A stretch of DNA of 64,000 nt from Saliterribacillus persicus (GCF_003337485.1 NZ_QPJJ01000002.1:124001-188000), one strand, 5' to 3'; positions 26,161 through 36,321 are shown, counted from the stretch's first letter. Numbers and translations: made by a program. Notes: a model not told the origin generated them from the sequence alone.

Positions 26161-26550
26161 AGTGGATATTCCATTCACAGCCCGTTAGTGCATAACATAA
26201 TAAATTCAATTATTTGTTCAGCAGTCTTGTTTTAGAGTTTAAGAAATATTATAGCTAATTCCCTCCAAATATAAGCGTGTTTTTCAATGCACATCTTTTT
26301 ATAACATATTTCACAGTAGCATGAGATACTTATTTATTTGTTCCTAATTGTCTTGTCTGACCATATTCATTAAAGGATGCTAGCTACCTGACAAAGAAAT
26401 CTTTCTCACAGAGGCTCCTTGTCAAGCCAACTAATCCTACTGCATTATTCAGTTAGAAAATTAACTTTTTGTGTAAAAGATATTGGCTTAACTCCAACCT
26501 AAAGGAGCTTAACCATTTATGATAAACCTTCTGCAATAACTGAAGAATTT
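26161..26550. other. Intergenic stretch, nothing recognised
   Basis: 390 bp between converging genes. I found no frame with a ribosome-binding site, no tRNA and no clear terminator. A degraded mobile-element remnant cannot be excluded. Confidence 0.3.
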
Positions 26551-27420
26551 TTAGTGAGTCTGTTTCACACTTAAGAAAGTGATAGTGACTAAAATAAAGA
26601 GCATACCTATAATTTGAACAATGGTCAGACTATCTTTAAGGACTAAAACACCAAACAAGGATGCTGTAACAGGCTCTACCATAGCGATCATCGAAGCAGT
26701 TGAAGGTGCAGTCCATTTAATACCGACTACATAGAAAACAAACGACACCCCGGCTCCGACAAGTCCTAACAGAATAAACCACCCTAAATCACCCGAAGTT
26801 ATGACAGAAAGTGCTTCTTTATAATCGATAAACAGTAGAAGTATTAAACCAAATGCTAAGAAAGCAATGGTCAATGTTAACTGTGGCTTTGCTAAAGTAG
26901 CGGTCTTTTTAAAACTGAAAATAAACAATGCGTACGATAAACCGGCACCAAGTCCTGCAGCTGCTCCTAGTAGAGTAACAGAGGATGATCCCGACTTATA
27001 AGCACCTGTAAGTAAGAAAATTCCCACTAATACTAAAGCGATACATCCCCATTTTAGCCAAGTGGAGCGCTCTAACTTAAATAGAAACGAAATTAATAGC
27101 ACAAAAAGTGGTGCAGTGTACATTAATGTAGCTGCAATTGCTACGCTAGATGCTTCAATACTCAGAAAATAAAAGGTGAAATTTCCAGCTACACCAACTC
27201 CTGCAAGGATAGACCATATGTACACCGCTAAGGAGCTAGACCAATTTTGTTTGCCCTGAAAAAGAAACCATGAAAAGATACATACAAACCCTATTGCTCC
27301 ACGATAAAATGAAATAATTGTAGGATTCCAGCCTTTGTTCATTAATATATCTGCGATTCCTCCGGTAACACCCCAAAGTATAGCTGCCAACATAATCAAA
27401 CCTATTCCACCATATCTCAT
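26551..27420 (-). CDS. EamA/DMT-superfamily transporter
   Basis: A 289-residue protein with ten hydrophobic helices and two EamA repeats. The first opens with MLAAILWGVTGGIADILM and includes ATLMYTAPLFVLLISFLF. The second shows LGLVGAGVSFVFYVVGIKWTAPSTASMIAMVEPVTASLFGVLVLKD, the classical duplicated signature. Such carriers export metabolites or amino acids. It stands alone, and the substrate cannot be inferred. Confidence 0.88.
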   Translation of the reverse strand: MRYGGIGLIMLAAILWGVTGGIADILMNKGWNPTIISFYRGAIGFVCIFSWFLFQGKQNWSSSLAVYIWSILAGVGVAGNFTFYFLSIEASSVAIAATLMYTAPLFVLLISFLFKLERSTWLKWGCIALVLVGIFLLTGAYKSGSSSVTLLGAAAGLGAGLSYALFIFSFKKTATLAKPQLTLTIAFLAFGLILLLFIDYKEALSVITSGDLGWFILLGLVGAGVSFVFYVVGIKWTAPSTASMIAMVEPVTASLFGVLVLKDSLTIVQIIGMLFILVTITFLSVKQTH

Positions 27421-27651
27421 TGTTGACCTCCAGTTAACGATACTTTTTTGAATTGCTATCTAGGGACTATTCCATTTGTAACGAATAATTAAACATAATT
27501 TTATTTAAGTTAATTGCTTTTTTTGCTGTGATTAAAATACTTAGTTAAGTTGTAATACAGAGGATAAATTAATTTATTTTTAGATTTATTAGTTTGGTGG
27601 ATAGTTACACTTATTTTTTGTATCATGAGTAATTCCCAATAAAAGCTCTAA

Positions 27652-27690
27652 TAGAAAAAAAAAGGACACCTAAAAGTTTAGATGTCCCTT
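27652..27690 (-). terminator. Terminator of the second sigma/anti-sigma operon
   Basis: GGACACCTAAA and TTTAGATGTCC form a stem with one G-T pair, followed on the minus strand by T9. On the plus strand CCCTTTTG follows, so it may work in both directions. Confidence 0.85.
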
Positions 27691-27700
27691 TTGTTTCTTC

Positions 27701-28486
27701 CTATAGTTCTGTACTTAAAATTATATCGCCCTGAGGTGTTTCGCTTGTTGCATTAGGTTCTTTTGTAATTGCGATCACATCCCAGTCATGATCACCTAAC
27801 TGATCCATTTCAAACGAAACGGCTCCAAATCCTTCTTCATTCGGTACAAAGGTACCTGCACGATATGGTTTTTCTCCTTCTAACACCCATACCTGATACG
27901 TTTGATCGCCTTCTAAAGCCGACAAATTATTTGCTTGAATCATTAAATTTAAGCTGTTTTGCTTCTCAACCATCGTGGCAGTCGCAGATGCTTCAATTCC
28001 TTCTGAAGGTGCAAGCTGTGCACTTAGTTGCGTTCTATCTAAGCTTTCTTCTTGTTCAATCTCCGGACTTTCCGCCGTATCCTCTGATTGGTTCATTACT
28101 AATATTCCATTTCCTAAAACAGAAACTAGTAAGCCTGCTGCTAATAATGGGGTTAACCAATTTTTATTTTTACTCTTTCTTTTTTCTAATGGAAAAGATG
28201 AAACATTTGATCCTTGTTCTGGTTCCGCTTTTTTATTTTGGTCTACAGTTGCGTCTTCTTCTTTTTCTGAAGCAAAAATATTCGTAAGCACTCGAGCCTT
28301 CATATCTTCTGGCGGGGTTATAGATTCCGACATATACGGCAGATCCTCTGTGAATTCTTCTAATTCTTTTAGTTCTTCTTGACATGATTCACAGGATTCT
28401 AAGTGTTGTTCGAAAATCTCTTTATCTTCTTTACTGAGTTGATTATTAAAATAATCAATTAATAAATTACACGCCTCTTGTCTCAT
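27701..28486 (-). CDS. RskA-type anti-sigma factor with zinc finger
   Basis: About 261 residues. The N-terminal anti-sigma domain has the zinc motif H-x3-C-x2-C (FEQHLESCESCQEEL). A membrane helix lies near residues 106-125, and an extracytoplasmic RskA domain follows (NSLNLMIQANNLSALEGDQTYQVWVLEG...GDHDWDVIAITKEP). ATG 28486 has AAAGGGGGG upstream, so the six codons before it in the open frame are rejected. The gene overlaps the sigma gene by 20 bp, giving coupled translation and stoichiometric synthesis. The signal is unknown. Confidence 0.88.
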   Translation of the reverse strand: MRQEACNLLIDYFNNQLSKEDKEIFEQHLESCESCQEELKELEEFTEDLPYMSESITPPEDMKARVLTNIFASEKEEDATVDQNKKAEPEQGSNVSSFPLEKRKSKNKNWLTPLLAAGLLVSVLGNGILVMNQSEDTAESPEIEQEESLDRTQLSAQLAPSEGIEASATATMVEKQNSLNLMIQANNLSALEGDQTYQVWVLEGEKPYRAGTFVPNEEGFGAVSFEMDQLGDHDWDVIAITKEPNATSETPQGDIILSTEL

Positions 28487-29042
28487 CGTTAACCCCCCTT
28501 TCATCTATATTTTTCATGGTTTCTTTTAAATGTTTCAAGGCTAGCCGGATCCGGCCTTTTACTGTTCCTAAAGGGATACTGCATGTATTAGCAATTTTTT
28601 GCTGTGAGAACCCTTTAAAATAAAATAATTGAACGATTTGTTGCTGATCCTCGCTTAATTCTCTTACAGCGATTTTGAGCTTCTCTTTCTTTTCTTTCCA
28701 TAATACAATATCTTCCGTCTCAGTTTGATCACTTTTTAACGAATCCCATTCTTCAAAGGTATGCGTAGTTATTTTATTTTTACGAATGATATCAATACTA
28801 GTATTGCGGGTGATAGTCAAAATCCATGAAGATAACTTACCTTTTTTCTCCTGATAAACGCCTTTTTTTGTCCATATCTTCATAAAGACTTCCTGAACAA
28901 TTTCTTCCGCAAGTGCTTCTTGCTTTACCATACGATATGCGAATGAATAGACAAGCTTTTCGTAACGATCATATAATTGTTCTAATGCTCGTTGATCGCC
29001 AGCCTGAATCTGAGAATATAATTCTAAATCATGACTGCTCAT
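28467..29042 (-). CDS. ECF sigma factor (SigK/RskA-type group)
   Basis: A 191-residue sigma factor: region 2 in LVYSFAYRMVKQEALAEEIVQEVFMKIWTK followed by GKLSSWILTITRNTSIDIIRK, and region 4 in LSEDQQQIVQLFYFKGFSQQKIANTCSIPLGTVKGRIRLALKHLK. The ATG has AAAGGGAGG upstream. Its partner is the overlapping RskA-type anti-sigma gene. In contrast to the first ECF pair I found no clear ECF-type -35/-10 in front of it. Confidence 0.92.
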   Translation of the reverse strand: MSSHDLELYSQIQAGDQRALEQLYDRYEKLVYSFAYRMVKQEALAEEIVQEVFMKIWTKKGVYQEKKGKLSSWILTITRNTSIDIIRKNKITTHTFEEWDSLKSDQTETEDIVLWKEKKEKLKIAVRELSEDQQQIVQLFYFKGFSQQKIANTCSIPLGTVKGRIRLALKHLKETMKNIDERGVNDETRGV

Positions 29043-29312
29043 AGAAACCTCCCTTTACCCCTATTATAAATTGATTAATTAGTCCTTTTGACTTAACTAT
29101 CAACTTATTCCCCTAAAAATAAGATTTTATCCCTATCTAAATCATATTAGCATATTTAAGGATATAAAGGTAAAATGCACATGCTCCTTTACTAAGTAAA
29201 CGTATATTTGAGGGGATTGGATCACTTTCACTGAGATAATTTTTTATCAACATTCATTTATTATAGAGAAACTATACTTAGAGTAAAATAGTAGAAAAAG
29301 CTGAGGAGTCAC
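29043..29312. other. Upstream region of the second sigma gene
   Basis: AT-rich. A TATAAT (minus strand, near 29061-29066) lies in front of the sigma gene but lacks a good -35. Nothing else recognised. Confidence 0.35.
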
Positions 29313-29385
29313 AAAAAAATCGCCTCTTTTTTTATATAACTTGGGATTGACCACTGTTAGTTATATGCAAAGAGACGATTTTGGA
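29313..29385 (-). terminator. Long terminator hairpin downstream of the mannanase operon
   Basis: On the minus strand AAAATCG-x-CTCTTT...ATATAAC pairs with GTTATAT...GAG-GCGATTTT, a long stem with small bulges and a loop of about 20 nt, then T7. It lies just past the stop of the secreted mannanase gene. Confidence 0.75.
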
Positions 29386-29438
29386 TCTACCCTTCATAGG
29401 CTGATCATTTATATTAATTTAACATAAACGCTAAAATC

Positions 29439-31169
29439 TTATCTTTCCTTTAGTATTGCCCTAAACTCATCCAAAGTATCAATTAGTTCAGCTTTTGTTT
29501 TTTCTGTTACATTATCTTGAAGTGCTTTGTTATTTAGACTCTTTTCAAACTGATCTAAATGTTGAATTACCTGCTTATATTGTTTTTTATCGAAATGATC
29601 TTGTATTCTTAGCAGTCTATTTTTTGATTGCTTTAATAAAGGTCCTGTCAATTCGCCCTTTTCTTGATTTTCATGAATCAAATTAGATAGTTTTGTTAGT
29701 AGTGAGTTTTCCCTATATAATTTTAGCTTAGGCATTTCATCTAGTGTTATAACATAATCATGGTTATATACTTTCTTTAGGTGTTCTTCGCTATTTTGGT
29801 TCCTTAACACATCTCCATTCCAAGTAGAAAACCAGCTATAATTAGCATGGTAAAGTGGTAATAAATCAGGATCAGGTATCGGTCCATTTTCTGCAATTGC
29901 AATGATTTTTTTGTTGCTAGACAACTCCTTTAACGCTTCATGCTGACTGCTCATTGGACTATAATTAAAGTCACCAGGATACGAATCAAAGCTAACAATG
30001 TCCACATACTCATCTCCAGGATACCAATCCTCTTCAATGGAGTTCCATACCCAAATTAAATTATTTAAGTTATGGTAGTTTGTCATTCTATCATACATTA
30101 ATCTCCATAGTTCCTTTGTAGGCTCTGGACCTTTTGCACCCCACCAGAACCAACCACCTTCTGCCTCATGAAGCGGTCTCCATAACACAGGAACACCCGC
30201 TTCCTGTAATTTTATTAATTCATCTGCTATCACATCAATATCACGTATTAGAAGCTTGTAGTCTTCTGATTCAGGATGATTTAACGCATATTCTACGTCA
30301 AAAGTTGTTGCTCTTGTATAAAAACCACTCCACCACTCATTGCCCGGCTCATTGATTAAATCTTTTGGCGCATTCCAGTGCCATGTAAAGGCAACAATTC
30401 CACCCTTATTCCACCAGTCAATAGCTATAGGGGTTTCATCAGCTGAGGCTCCATGTTCCACTCTAGAAGGACTATTATCGATAAAATCCAAACCTAATAC
30501 AGCAGGGTATTTGCCAGTAGTTTGATAGATATATTCTAAATCCCCTGGTCGAGTGCTTGGATAATCTTGTTGTCCAGCAAGGATCTTTTCACCAAAGTTA
30601 TCAACAAGAAAGCTAATTAAAGATTTAGTTTCATTCGTTGCATTTGGATTAATTAATTCCTTTTCAATGTCAGGCTCTTCAGGTGCAGATACAGGCTTAA
30701 TTTCAATGTAATCAATTGCAAACCAAGTCCAATTTGGAGAAATTGTAATTGTATTCTCACCCGATTTAAGTAAAATATTACCTGCCGATGCTTCTCCAAA
30801 CCCACTTCCCATTGTAAATGAACTTAGCGGTTGTTCATTAACGGTAACATTTGCTACTTTTCCACTACCATAAATAGCTCCATATCCAATATTTAGATTG
30901 TATAAAGCGGTTTCATTCACCTCCACATGAAACGTAACCTTCTGTGAACTATTTTCAAAATCTCCTACATATCCAGAACCAGAATATCCTTCTTCATCCT
31001 TTTTAACACTTAGTTCATTCAAAGAAGCATCTTCTGCTTCGAATTTTCTCACCTCTGTTTCAGCATTAGCTATACTTCCCGTTGTTATAATTAAGGAAAA
31101 ACTCAGCATAAAAATACTTGTAACAAGAATTGAGTTTTTTACTAATAATTTTATTCCCTCATTTTTCAT
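29439..31169 (-). CDS. Secreted GH26 beta-mannanase with N-terminal CBM
   Basis: A 576-residue exported protein. A signal peptide covers about residues 1-36. Residues 40-160 form a CBM35/CBM6-type beta-sandwich (FEAEDASL, SGSGYVGDF, WFAIDYIEI). The GH26 catalytic barrel spans about 175-485. The C-terminal 90 residues are helical and charged, possibly wall-associating. In the barrel, WRPLHEAEGGWFWWG gives the acid/base E335 after H334, and IAIAENGPIPDPD gives the nucleophile E427, by comparison with Cellvibrio Man26A. It is the last gene of the transport/degradation operon and cuts beta-mannan outside the cell. Confidence 0.9.
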   Translation of the reverse strand: MKNEGIKLLVKNSILVTSIFMLSFSLIITTGSIANAETEVRKFEAEDASLNELSVKKDEEGYSGSGYVGDFENSSQKVTFHVEVNETALYNLNIGYGAIYGSGKVANVTVNEQPLSSFTMGSGFGEASAGNILLKSGENTITISPNWTWFAIDYIEIKPVSAPEEPDIEKELINPNATNETKSLISFLVDNFGEKILAGQQDYPSTRPGDLEYIYQTTGKYPAVLGLDFIDNSPSRVEHGASADETPIAIDWWNKGGIVAFTWHWNAPKDLINEPGNEWWSGFYTRATTFDVEYALNHPESEDYKLLIRDIDVIADELIKLQEAGVPVLWRPLHEAEGGWFWWGAKGPEPTKELWRLMYDRMTNYHNLNNLIWVWNSIEEDWYPGDEYVDIVSFDSYPGDFNYSPMSSQHEALKELSSNKKIIAIAENGPIPDPDLLPLYHANYSWFSTWNGDVLRNQNSEEHLKKVYNHDYVITLDEMPKLKLYRENSLLTKLSNLIHENQEKGELTGPLLKQSKNRLLRIQDHFDKKQYKQVIQHLDQFEKSLNNKALQDNVTEKTKAELIDTLDEFRAILKER

Positions 31170-31239
31170 ACTTCTTCCTCCCTCGAATTTTATAATTTAC
31201 CTCGTCATCCTCCTAGATCCATCACCTTTGGACCCTTCG

Positions 31240-32622
31240 CTATCTATTCGGCAGATCATCTAGTGTTATACAATAAGGATGATCGTAAGCTTTTTTTAAT
31301 TGGTATTCACTCGTGCTGTTACCAAAAACAAATTCGCCATACCACGGCATATACCATAGCCAAGGAGTCTTACTTTCTATTAATTTTTCTGGATCAGGTA
31401 TTGGCCCGTTCTCTGTCAAAGCAATAGGTTTCCGATTTTGAATAAGTTCTTGGCAATAATCAAAATGACACTTTAATGGGCCATACTCACCGCTTGGTGC
31501 ATACGTATCTACTCCAGAAATGTCAACATAATCATCACCTGGATACCAATCAGTATTTGGTGCATTCCAAACCCATATTAAGTTATTTAGCTGATGGTAT
31601 TCGGTAAAACGTTTATACATCCAAACATACAGTTTTTTATAAGGTTCAGGTCCTTTCGCTCCCCACCAAAACCAACCTCCATCTGCTTCATGAAGCGGGC
31701 GCCAAAATACAGGTATATTTTCATCTCTTAATCGTTTTAATTGTTTTGCTATCTCATCCATATCAGCTAATAATGCTTTGTATTCTGTTGAATCTGGAAT
31801 CAAAGCTTTATTTAAATCAAAATCTGTATTTTCTGTATAAAAAGCTTTATCCTTACCACCAGTTGGAGCATACCAATGCCAACAAAAAGTCACCAAACCT
31901 TTATGCAAGTTACCCCATTCTATTGCCTTTTCAGTTGAGCCTTTATTCTCATTAATTTCTTCAATTTTATGTGGGGTCGCTTCTACTGTGTCTGTTTTCA
32001 ACGAATAGCTAAGAAAGTCAAATCCTCTTAAAGCAGGTAGTTTACCAGTTATCTCCTTAATATGGTCTAGTTCCGGTCCACTAGCAGCCGCAGTATGCTG
32101 ACCAGTAATTATTTTCTTACCATAGATATTTTTCAAATAACCTAAGATAGTATGACATTCCTTTGAAGCAAAAGGATTTGATAATTGAAAGTCAGGACTT
32201 TCACTACTACGTTCAGGAGAAGGCTTCAACAAGAAGCTATCCACTTCAATTCCACCCCAACCTTTTACAACCTTAATTTTTACTGGCCCTTGTTTTAATG
32301 ATAGATTGCAAATCTTTAACTCAACAAAATTATTTGATTGTTCGGTGATAAATTCCCCATAACAGTCATCGTTGATATATAAAATATTCCTTCTAACACC
32401 ATTTAACGCAGCATACCGAATAAAAAGATCGATATTGCTGTCGCAAGAAATAAATCCTTTAACCTCTAAAAAATTATTATCCTCATCCAGTCCGGTTACA
32501 TATCCACTACCAGAAAACCCCTTTAAAGATGTTGACACGCGAGTACCTGATAACTTGCCTTCATTTGCTTCTAGTACTAGTTGATTATTTGTTTTCTGTT
32601 CTTTCTTCATTCTATTGGTCAT
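31240..32622 (-). CDS. GH26 beta-mannanase without a signal peptide
   Basis: About 460 residues. Residues 14-135 form a CBM35-like domain (LEANEGKLSG, GFSGSGYVTGLDE, GGIEVDSFLLKP). The GH26 barrel follows with WRPLHEADGGWFWWG (H311, acid/base E312) and IALTENGPIPDPE (nucleophile E404). The open frame extends to 32718, but ATG 32622 with GGTGGAG upstream is the credible start. No hydrophobic signal sequence appears at either start, so the enzyme is probably cytoplasmic and acts on imported manno-oligosaccharides. It lies between the binding-protein gene and the secreted mannanase. Confidence 0.88.
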   Translation of the reverse strand: MTNRMKKEQKTNNQLVLEANEGKLSGTRVSTSLKGFSGSGYVTGLDEDNNFLEVKGFISCDSNIDLFIRYAALNGVRRNILYINDDCYGEFITEQSNNFVELKICNLSLKQGPVKIKVVKGWGGIEVDSFLLKPSPERSSESPDFQLSNPFASKECHTILGYLKNIYGKKIITGQHTAAASGPELDHIKEITGKLPALRGFDFLSYSLKTDTVEATPHKIEEINENKGSTEKAIEWGNLHKGLVTFCWHWYAPTGGKDKAFYTENTDFDLNKALIPDSTEYKALLADMDEIAKQLKRLRDENIPVFWRPLHEADGGWFWWGAKGPEPYKKLYVWMYKRFTEYHQLNNLIWVWNAPNTDWYPGDDYVDISGVDTYAPSGEYGPLKCHFDYCQELIQNRKPIALTENGPIPDPEKLIESKTPWLWYMPWYGEFVFGNSTSEYQLKKAYDHPYCITLDDLPNR

Positions 32623-32659
32623 ATTATTAACTCCACCATTCCTTGTATAAAATTCTTTT

Positions 32660-32690
32660 AAGGAAAAGGGCCATTTACATGGCCCCCTCT
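32660..32690 (-). terminator. Hairpin between sugar-binding protein gene and cytoplasmic mannanase gene
   Basis: GGGCCAT-TTAC-ATGGCCC is a perfect stem, followed on the minus strand by TTTTCC. The short T-run makes it an attenuator more likely than a full stop. Confidence 0.6.
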
Positions 32691-32698
32691 CATTGAGT

Positions 32699-34366
32699 TT
32701 AATTATTCCATAATTCAACTCTATCTTTTATTAGCTGCGTATATTCTTCTTCAGCTTTTTCAATATTATTTTTCTCTAGGTTGGTCATAAATTTACTCCA
32801 AATCTCATCAAATTGATCCGGACTTGTAAGAACAGCTTCTGGTACAAGTTTTTTCGTAACGTCTAATGCACGTTGATTTAAGACTTTCAGGTCAGAACTT
32901 GCAGGTATAGAAATATTATAAGCGGCGCCCCAAGCTTTGACTGGGAATTCTTCCATAGCTGGATATAAGTCTTTCCATAGCTCCACATCATATGCAGCAA
33001 GTACTTCTTTTTCTATATCTGTTTGATTTTTAATGGCTTCTTCACGCGTATTGACTGTAATGGTTTGACCAGTAGAATCTACTACACCATCACCCCAATG
33101 AGGAACATAGCGCAAAAAATTATAACCAATTCCAGTTTTCTTGAGATAATCTTTATCGTTATTTCGTTTTTCCCGCTCTTCTTCTGGGATAACCCGCTTC
33201 CCATCGACAATCTCGTAGTGTTCGCCTTCAATACCCCAGTTAAGCATTATTTGTGTTTCTTCAGATGCTAAATAATCCAAAAATTTTATAGCACGGACTG
33301 GATCTTTACAATCCTTAGTGATACTGATACCCCATCCTGCTTGTAAACCATTACTATGGTAGGCATGACTTACATAATCTTCATTTAACGTCACCGGATA
33401 TTGTCCATACATTCTTTCTTCCATTCCCGCTTCGCGTAGAGCGCTTTGCCCTTCATACATTAAGTAGTCAGGTCCTATTGTAGCGAGTACTCTGCCCGAT
33501 GCTAACTTTGCAGTATATTGATCATGCTTTTGTACAAATGTTTCAGAGTCTAATAGCCCCTCTGCATTCATTTTGTTATACCATTCAAAAACCTTTTTTT
33601 CGATTGGACGACGATAGTGCAACGTTGCATCAAATGTTTCTGGATCAATAAAATATTCTCCGTCATCACTACCACCAGTCATCATGAAACCACTATTTAA
33701 AAATGCTGATTGTATTCTCCATTCATCTGTATTCATGGATAAGCCAATAGTTTTTTGACCATCTATTGTTGGATGCAATTCTTTGTATTCTCTAATTACG
33801 CTTTCTAAGTCTTCTAGTGTTCTTATTTTTGGATATCCGAGTTCCTTTACTACGGCGTGCTGCACCCATGCACCAAAGTTAGGTGACATTGCCTGATTTT
33901 CCACTGCAGCATTGGTCAATACATAAATCGAAGGATCTTCCTTACTCCATTTTAAACGATTTAATTCCTCACCAAGCATTTTCTTAATATTTGGTGCATG
34001 TTCTTCGATTAAAGGAGCCAAGTCTATTAAAGCTTCCGCTTCAACAAGCTGACCTCCCCCTTTTGATAGAATCATATCTGGATATTCCCCACTAGCAATC
34101 ATTAATGGAATTTTTGTTTGCCCGCCTTCAATATCAAATTCTGGTTTAAGTGTGACCCCAGTGTCCTCTACTATTTTTTGACCAACAGGGCTTTTCATTT
34201 CTTCCCAATCAGAATTTGTATCCGAGTCAAAAACCGTAAGTTCAATTGTCCCATCGTCATCACCAGAATCTGATGCAACATCCTCTTCGTTATCTTGACA
34301 AGCTACCATAAAAGATAAAAGTGCTACGATAAAGATCAAGCTAAAAATCTTCTTTAATTCTTTCAC
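32699..34366 (-). CDS. Manno-oligosaccharide-type ABC substrate-binding lipoprotein (LplA family)
   Basis: A 555-residue family-1 solute-binding protein with a lipobox (LLSFMVAC, Cys near residue 23) and an acidic linker. The length and landmarks (WEEMKSPVGQKIVEDTGVTLKPEF, WGAAYNISIPASSDLKVLNQRALDVTKKLVPEAVL) are those of LplA-like proteins of Bacillus and Paenibacillus. Context with two GH26 enzymes indicates mannan-derived oligosaccharides (inference). Followed by a hairpin attenuator. Confidence 0.85.
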   Translation of the reverse strand: MKELKKIFSLIFIVALLSFMVACQDNEEDVASDSGDDDGTIELTVFDSDTNSDWEEMKSPVGQKIVEDTGVTLKPEFDIEGGQTKIPLMIASGEYPDMILSKGGGQLVEAEALIDLAPLIEEHAPNIKKMLGEELNRLKWSKEDPSIYVLTNAAVENQAMSPNFGAWVQHAVVKELGYPKIRTLEDLESVIREYKELHPTIDGQKTIGLSMNTDEWRIQSAFLNSGFMMTGGSDDGEYFIDPETFDATLHYRRPIEKKVFEWYNKMNAEGLLDSETFVQKHDQYTAKLASGRVLATIGPDYLMYEGQSALREAGMEERMYGQYPVTLNEDYVSHAYHSNGLQAGWGISITKDCKDPVRAIKFLDYLASEETQIMLNWGIEGEHYEIVDGKRVIPEEEREKRNNDKDYLKKTGIGYNFLRYVPHWGDGVVDSTGQTITVNTREEAIKNQTDIEKEVLAAYDVELWKDLYPAMEEFPVKAWGAAYNISIPASSDLKVLNQRALDVTKKLVPEAVLTSPDQFDEIWSKFMTNLEKNNIEKAEEEYTQLIKDRVELWNN

Positions 34367-34432
34367 TAATGTTTCCTCCCTTTTCTAAATAAATTTATTG
34401 TAGTAGCAGGATTTCCTGCTAGATACCAAGAA

Positions 34433-35347
34433 TTATTGTTTTACTGCACCTAATGTCATACCTTGAATAAAATATCTTTGTACAAGCGGATAGACAACAA
34501 TAATTGGTACCACGGTTACCATTGTGATCGCCATCTTTATTGATTCAGGTGAAACAAGGTTATTTTGTTGCTCATTAGTAGACCGCATTAAATTTGCATC
34601 CTGTCCCCCACCCATTGAGGTATTATCTAATATTTTCATAAGCTCATACTGTAACGTGGTTAAACTTTCATTCATACTGTTAAAAAGATAGGTATCAAAC
34701 CATTGATTCCATTGCCCAACAGCAATAAATAATGCAATTGTGGCTAATACCGGTTTACATAGTGGCAAAATGATCTTATAAAAGATAGTAAAATCATTTG
34801 CTCCATCCATTTTTGCTGACTCTTGAAGAGACATTGGTAAACCATCCATGAAGGAGCGAATAATAATAATGTTAAATGCACTTATTAAACCAGGTAAGAT
34901 ATATACCCAAAAGGAATTCATTAATCCCAAATCTCTAATCAACATGTATCCAGGAATTAACCCACCAGAGAAGTACATGGTTAGAACAATTACAGTAGAG
35001 ACAAATTTTCTCCCCTGAAAATCAGGACGACTTAATGTGAACGCTACCATAGCTTGGATAAAAACACCCAAAACAGTCCCAATTACCGTTCGTAGTACAG
35101 AGTTTGAAAAACCAGTTATTAAATTGTCATATTTTGAGATTTCAAAGTAATTATTAAGCGTAAACTCTCTAGGCCATAAATAAATTCCACCTCTAATTGT
35201 ATCTACTGATTCGTTTAACGAAATGGCTAAAACATTTAAAAATGGATAGATTGTTACAACCATTACCATTATTAAAAAGCTATAATTTATAATATCGAAA
35301 ACGTGATTTTTGAAAGATAGTTTTCTAATTCCTTTTTTCATTGCCAC
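34433..35347 (-). CDS. Carbohydrate ABC transporter permease (LplC/YtcP type)
   Basis: A 304-residue permease with six helices. MVTIYPFLNVLAISLNES near the N-terminus and the EAA loop ESAKMDGANDFTIFYKIILPLCKPVLATIALF are typical of the CUT1 Lpl/Ytc branch, and the protein ends VQRYFIQGMTLGAVK. The GTG at 35347, 7 nt from AGGAGG, is preferred over the ATG two codons later. It forms the channel with the following upstream gene. No ATPase is encoded nearby, so a shared MsmX-type ATPase is expected. Confidence 0.9.
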   Translation of the reverse strand: MAMKKGIRKLSFKNHVFDIINYSFLIMVMVVTIYPFLNVLAISLNESVDTIRGGIYLWPREFTLNNYFEISKYDNLITGFSNSVLRTVIGTVLGVFIQAMVAFTLSRPDFQGRKFVSTVIVLTMYFSGGLIPGYMLIRDLGLMNSFWVYILPGLISAFNIIIIRSFMDGLPMSLQESAKMDGANDFTIFYKIILPLCKPVLATIALFIAVGQWNQWFDTYLFNSMNESLTTLQYELMKILDNTSMGGGQDANLMRSTNEQQNNLVSPESIKMAITMVTVVPIIVVYPLVQRYFIQGMTLGAVKQ

Positions 35348-35358
35348 TAGTACTCCTC

Positions 35359-36321
35359 CTACATAACACTTTGATTTGAATAACGCTTGAATATACCATT
35401 AGCGAGGAATAATAAAAAGATACTTACTACCGAGTTAAAAATACCGATCGCAGTTCCGTATGAGAACTCTCCTAATCCAATCCCATAATTTAGAGCGTAT
35501 AATTCCAACACTTCAGAATAATCAACTACAAGTGAGTTACCTAATAACATCTGCTTTTCAAATCCTATTTGAATAAGATGACCTATATTTAAGATAAGTA
35601 CAACTAAGATAGTTGGCCTTATTCCAGGTAAAGTAATATGCCACATTCTTCTAAACCTATTTGCACCATCAACTTTTGCTGCTTCATACAGCTGTGGGTC
35701 AAGTCCTGCAATAGCCGCTAAAAAAATAATTGCATTCCATCCCATTTCCTTCCATATGTCTGAAACGGTGACTATTCCCCAAAACCAATTTTCTTTTGCC
35801 ATAAATTGAAATGGTTGATCGATAATACCCATGCCCATTAAAATATCATTTACTACCCCGCCATCAGTAGATAGCATTTTCGTTACAATCCCTGCAACAA
35901 CTACCCATGAAACAAAGTGAGGCAGATACGTTATGGTTTGTATCGTTCTCTTAAACAAAGAATGTCGAACTTCGTTTAACAATATTGCAAAGATAATAGG
36001 AATAGTGAAACCAAATAGTAAACCTAGAAAACTCATTGCTAATGTATTTCTTAGCGTTAAATAGAACCTTTCATCTTGAAATAATGCTATAAAATGATCG
36101 AGCCCAACCCATTCTTGCTCAAAAAATGATATACCAGGTGTGAAATTCTGAAAAGCCATTGTCCAACCCCAAACAGGTAGGTAATTAAAAACAAATACCC
36201 ATATAACAAAGGGAAGTGACATTGCATATAACATTTTTTGATTCTTAGCAGCTTTCCAAAAGGTTTTTTTCTTTTTTTGGATAGCCGAAGATTTTGAATA
36301 CGCTTTCCTGGTGATTTCCAT
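35359..36321 (-). CDS. Carbohydrate ABC transporter permease (LplB/YtdP type)
   Basis: A 320-residue permease with a basic N-terminal tail, six helices and the EAA loop EAAKVDGANRFRRMWHITLPGIRPTILVVLIL. The WGWTMAFQNFTPGISFFEQEWVGLDHF segment is characteristic of the LplB family. It is the first gene of the transporter operon, directly downstream of the two-component genes and separated from them by a terminator, so it has its own promoter and a candidate cre site. Confidence 0.9.
   Translation of the reverse strand: MEITRKAYSKSSAIQKKKKTFWKAAKNQKMLYAMSLPFVIWVFVFNYLPVWGWTMAFQNFTPGISFFEQEWVGLDHFIALFQDERFYLTLRNTLAMSFLGLLFGFTIPIIFAILLNEVRHSLFKRTIQTITYLPHFVSWVVVAGIVTKMLSTDGGVVNDILMGMGIIDQPFQFMAKENWFWGIVTVSDIWKEMGWNAIIFLAAIAGLDPQLYEAAKVDGANRFRRMWHITLPGIRPTILVVLILNIGHLIQIGFEKQMLLGNSLVVDYSEVLELYALNYGIGLGEFSYGTAIGIFNSVVSIFLLFLANGIFKRYSNQSVM

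Noticed and set aside
26161-26550. Possible insertion-sequence remnant
   Set aside because: No terminal inverted repeats, target duplication or transposase motif could be seen.
27769-28382. Overlapping plus-strand frames opposite the RskA-type anti-sigma gene
   Set aside because: Composition is that of a reversed Ser/Leu-rich reading of a real gene; no start signals.
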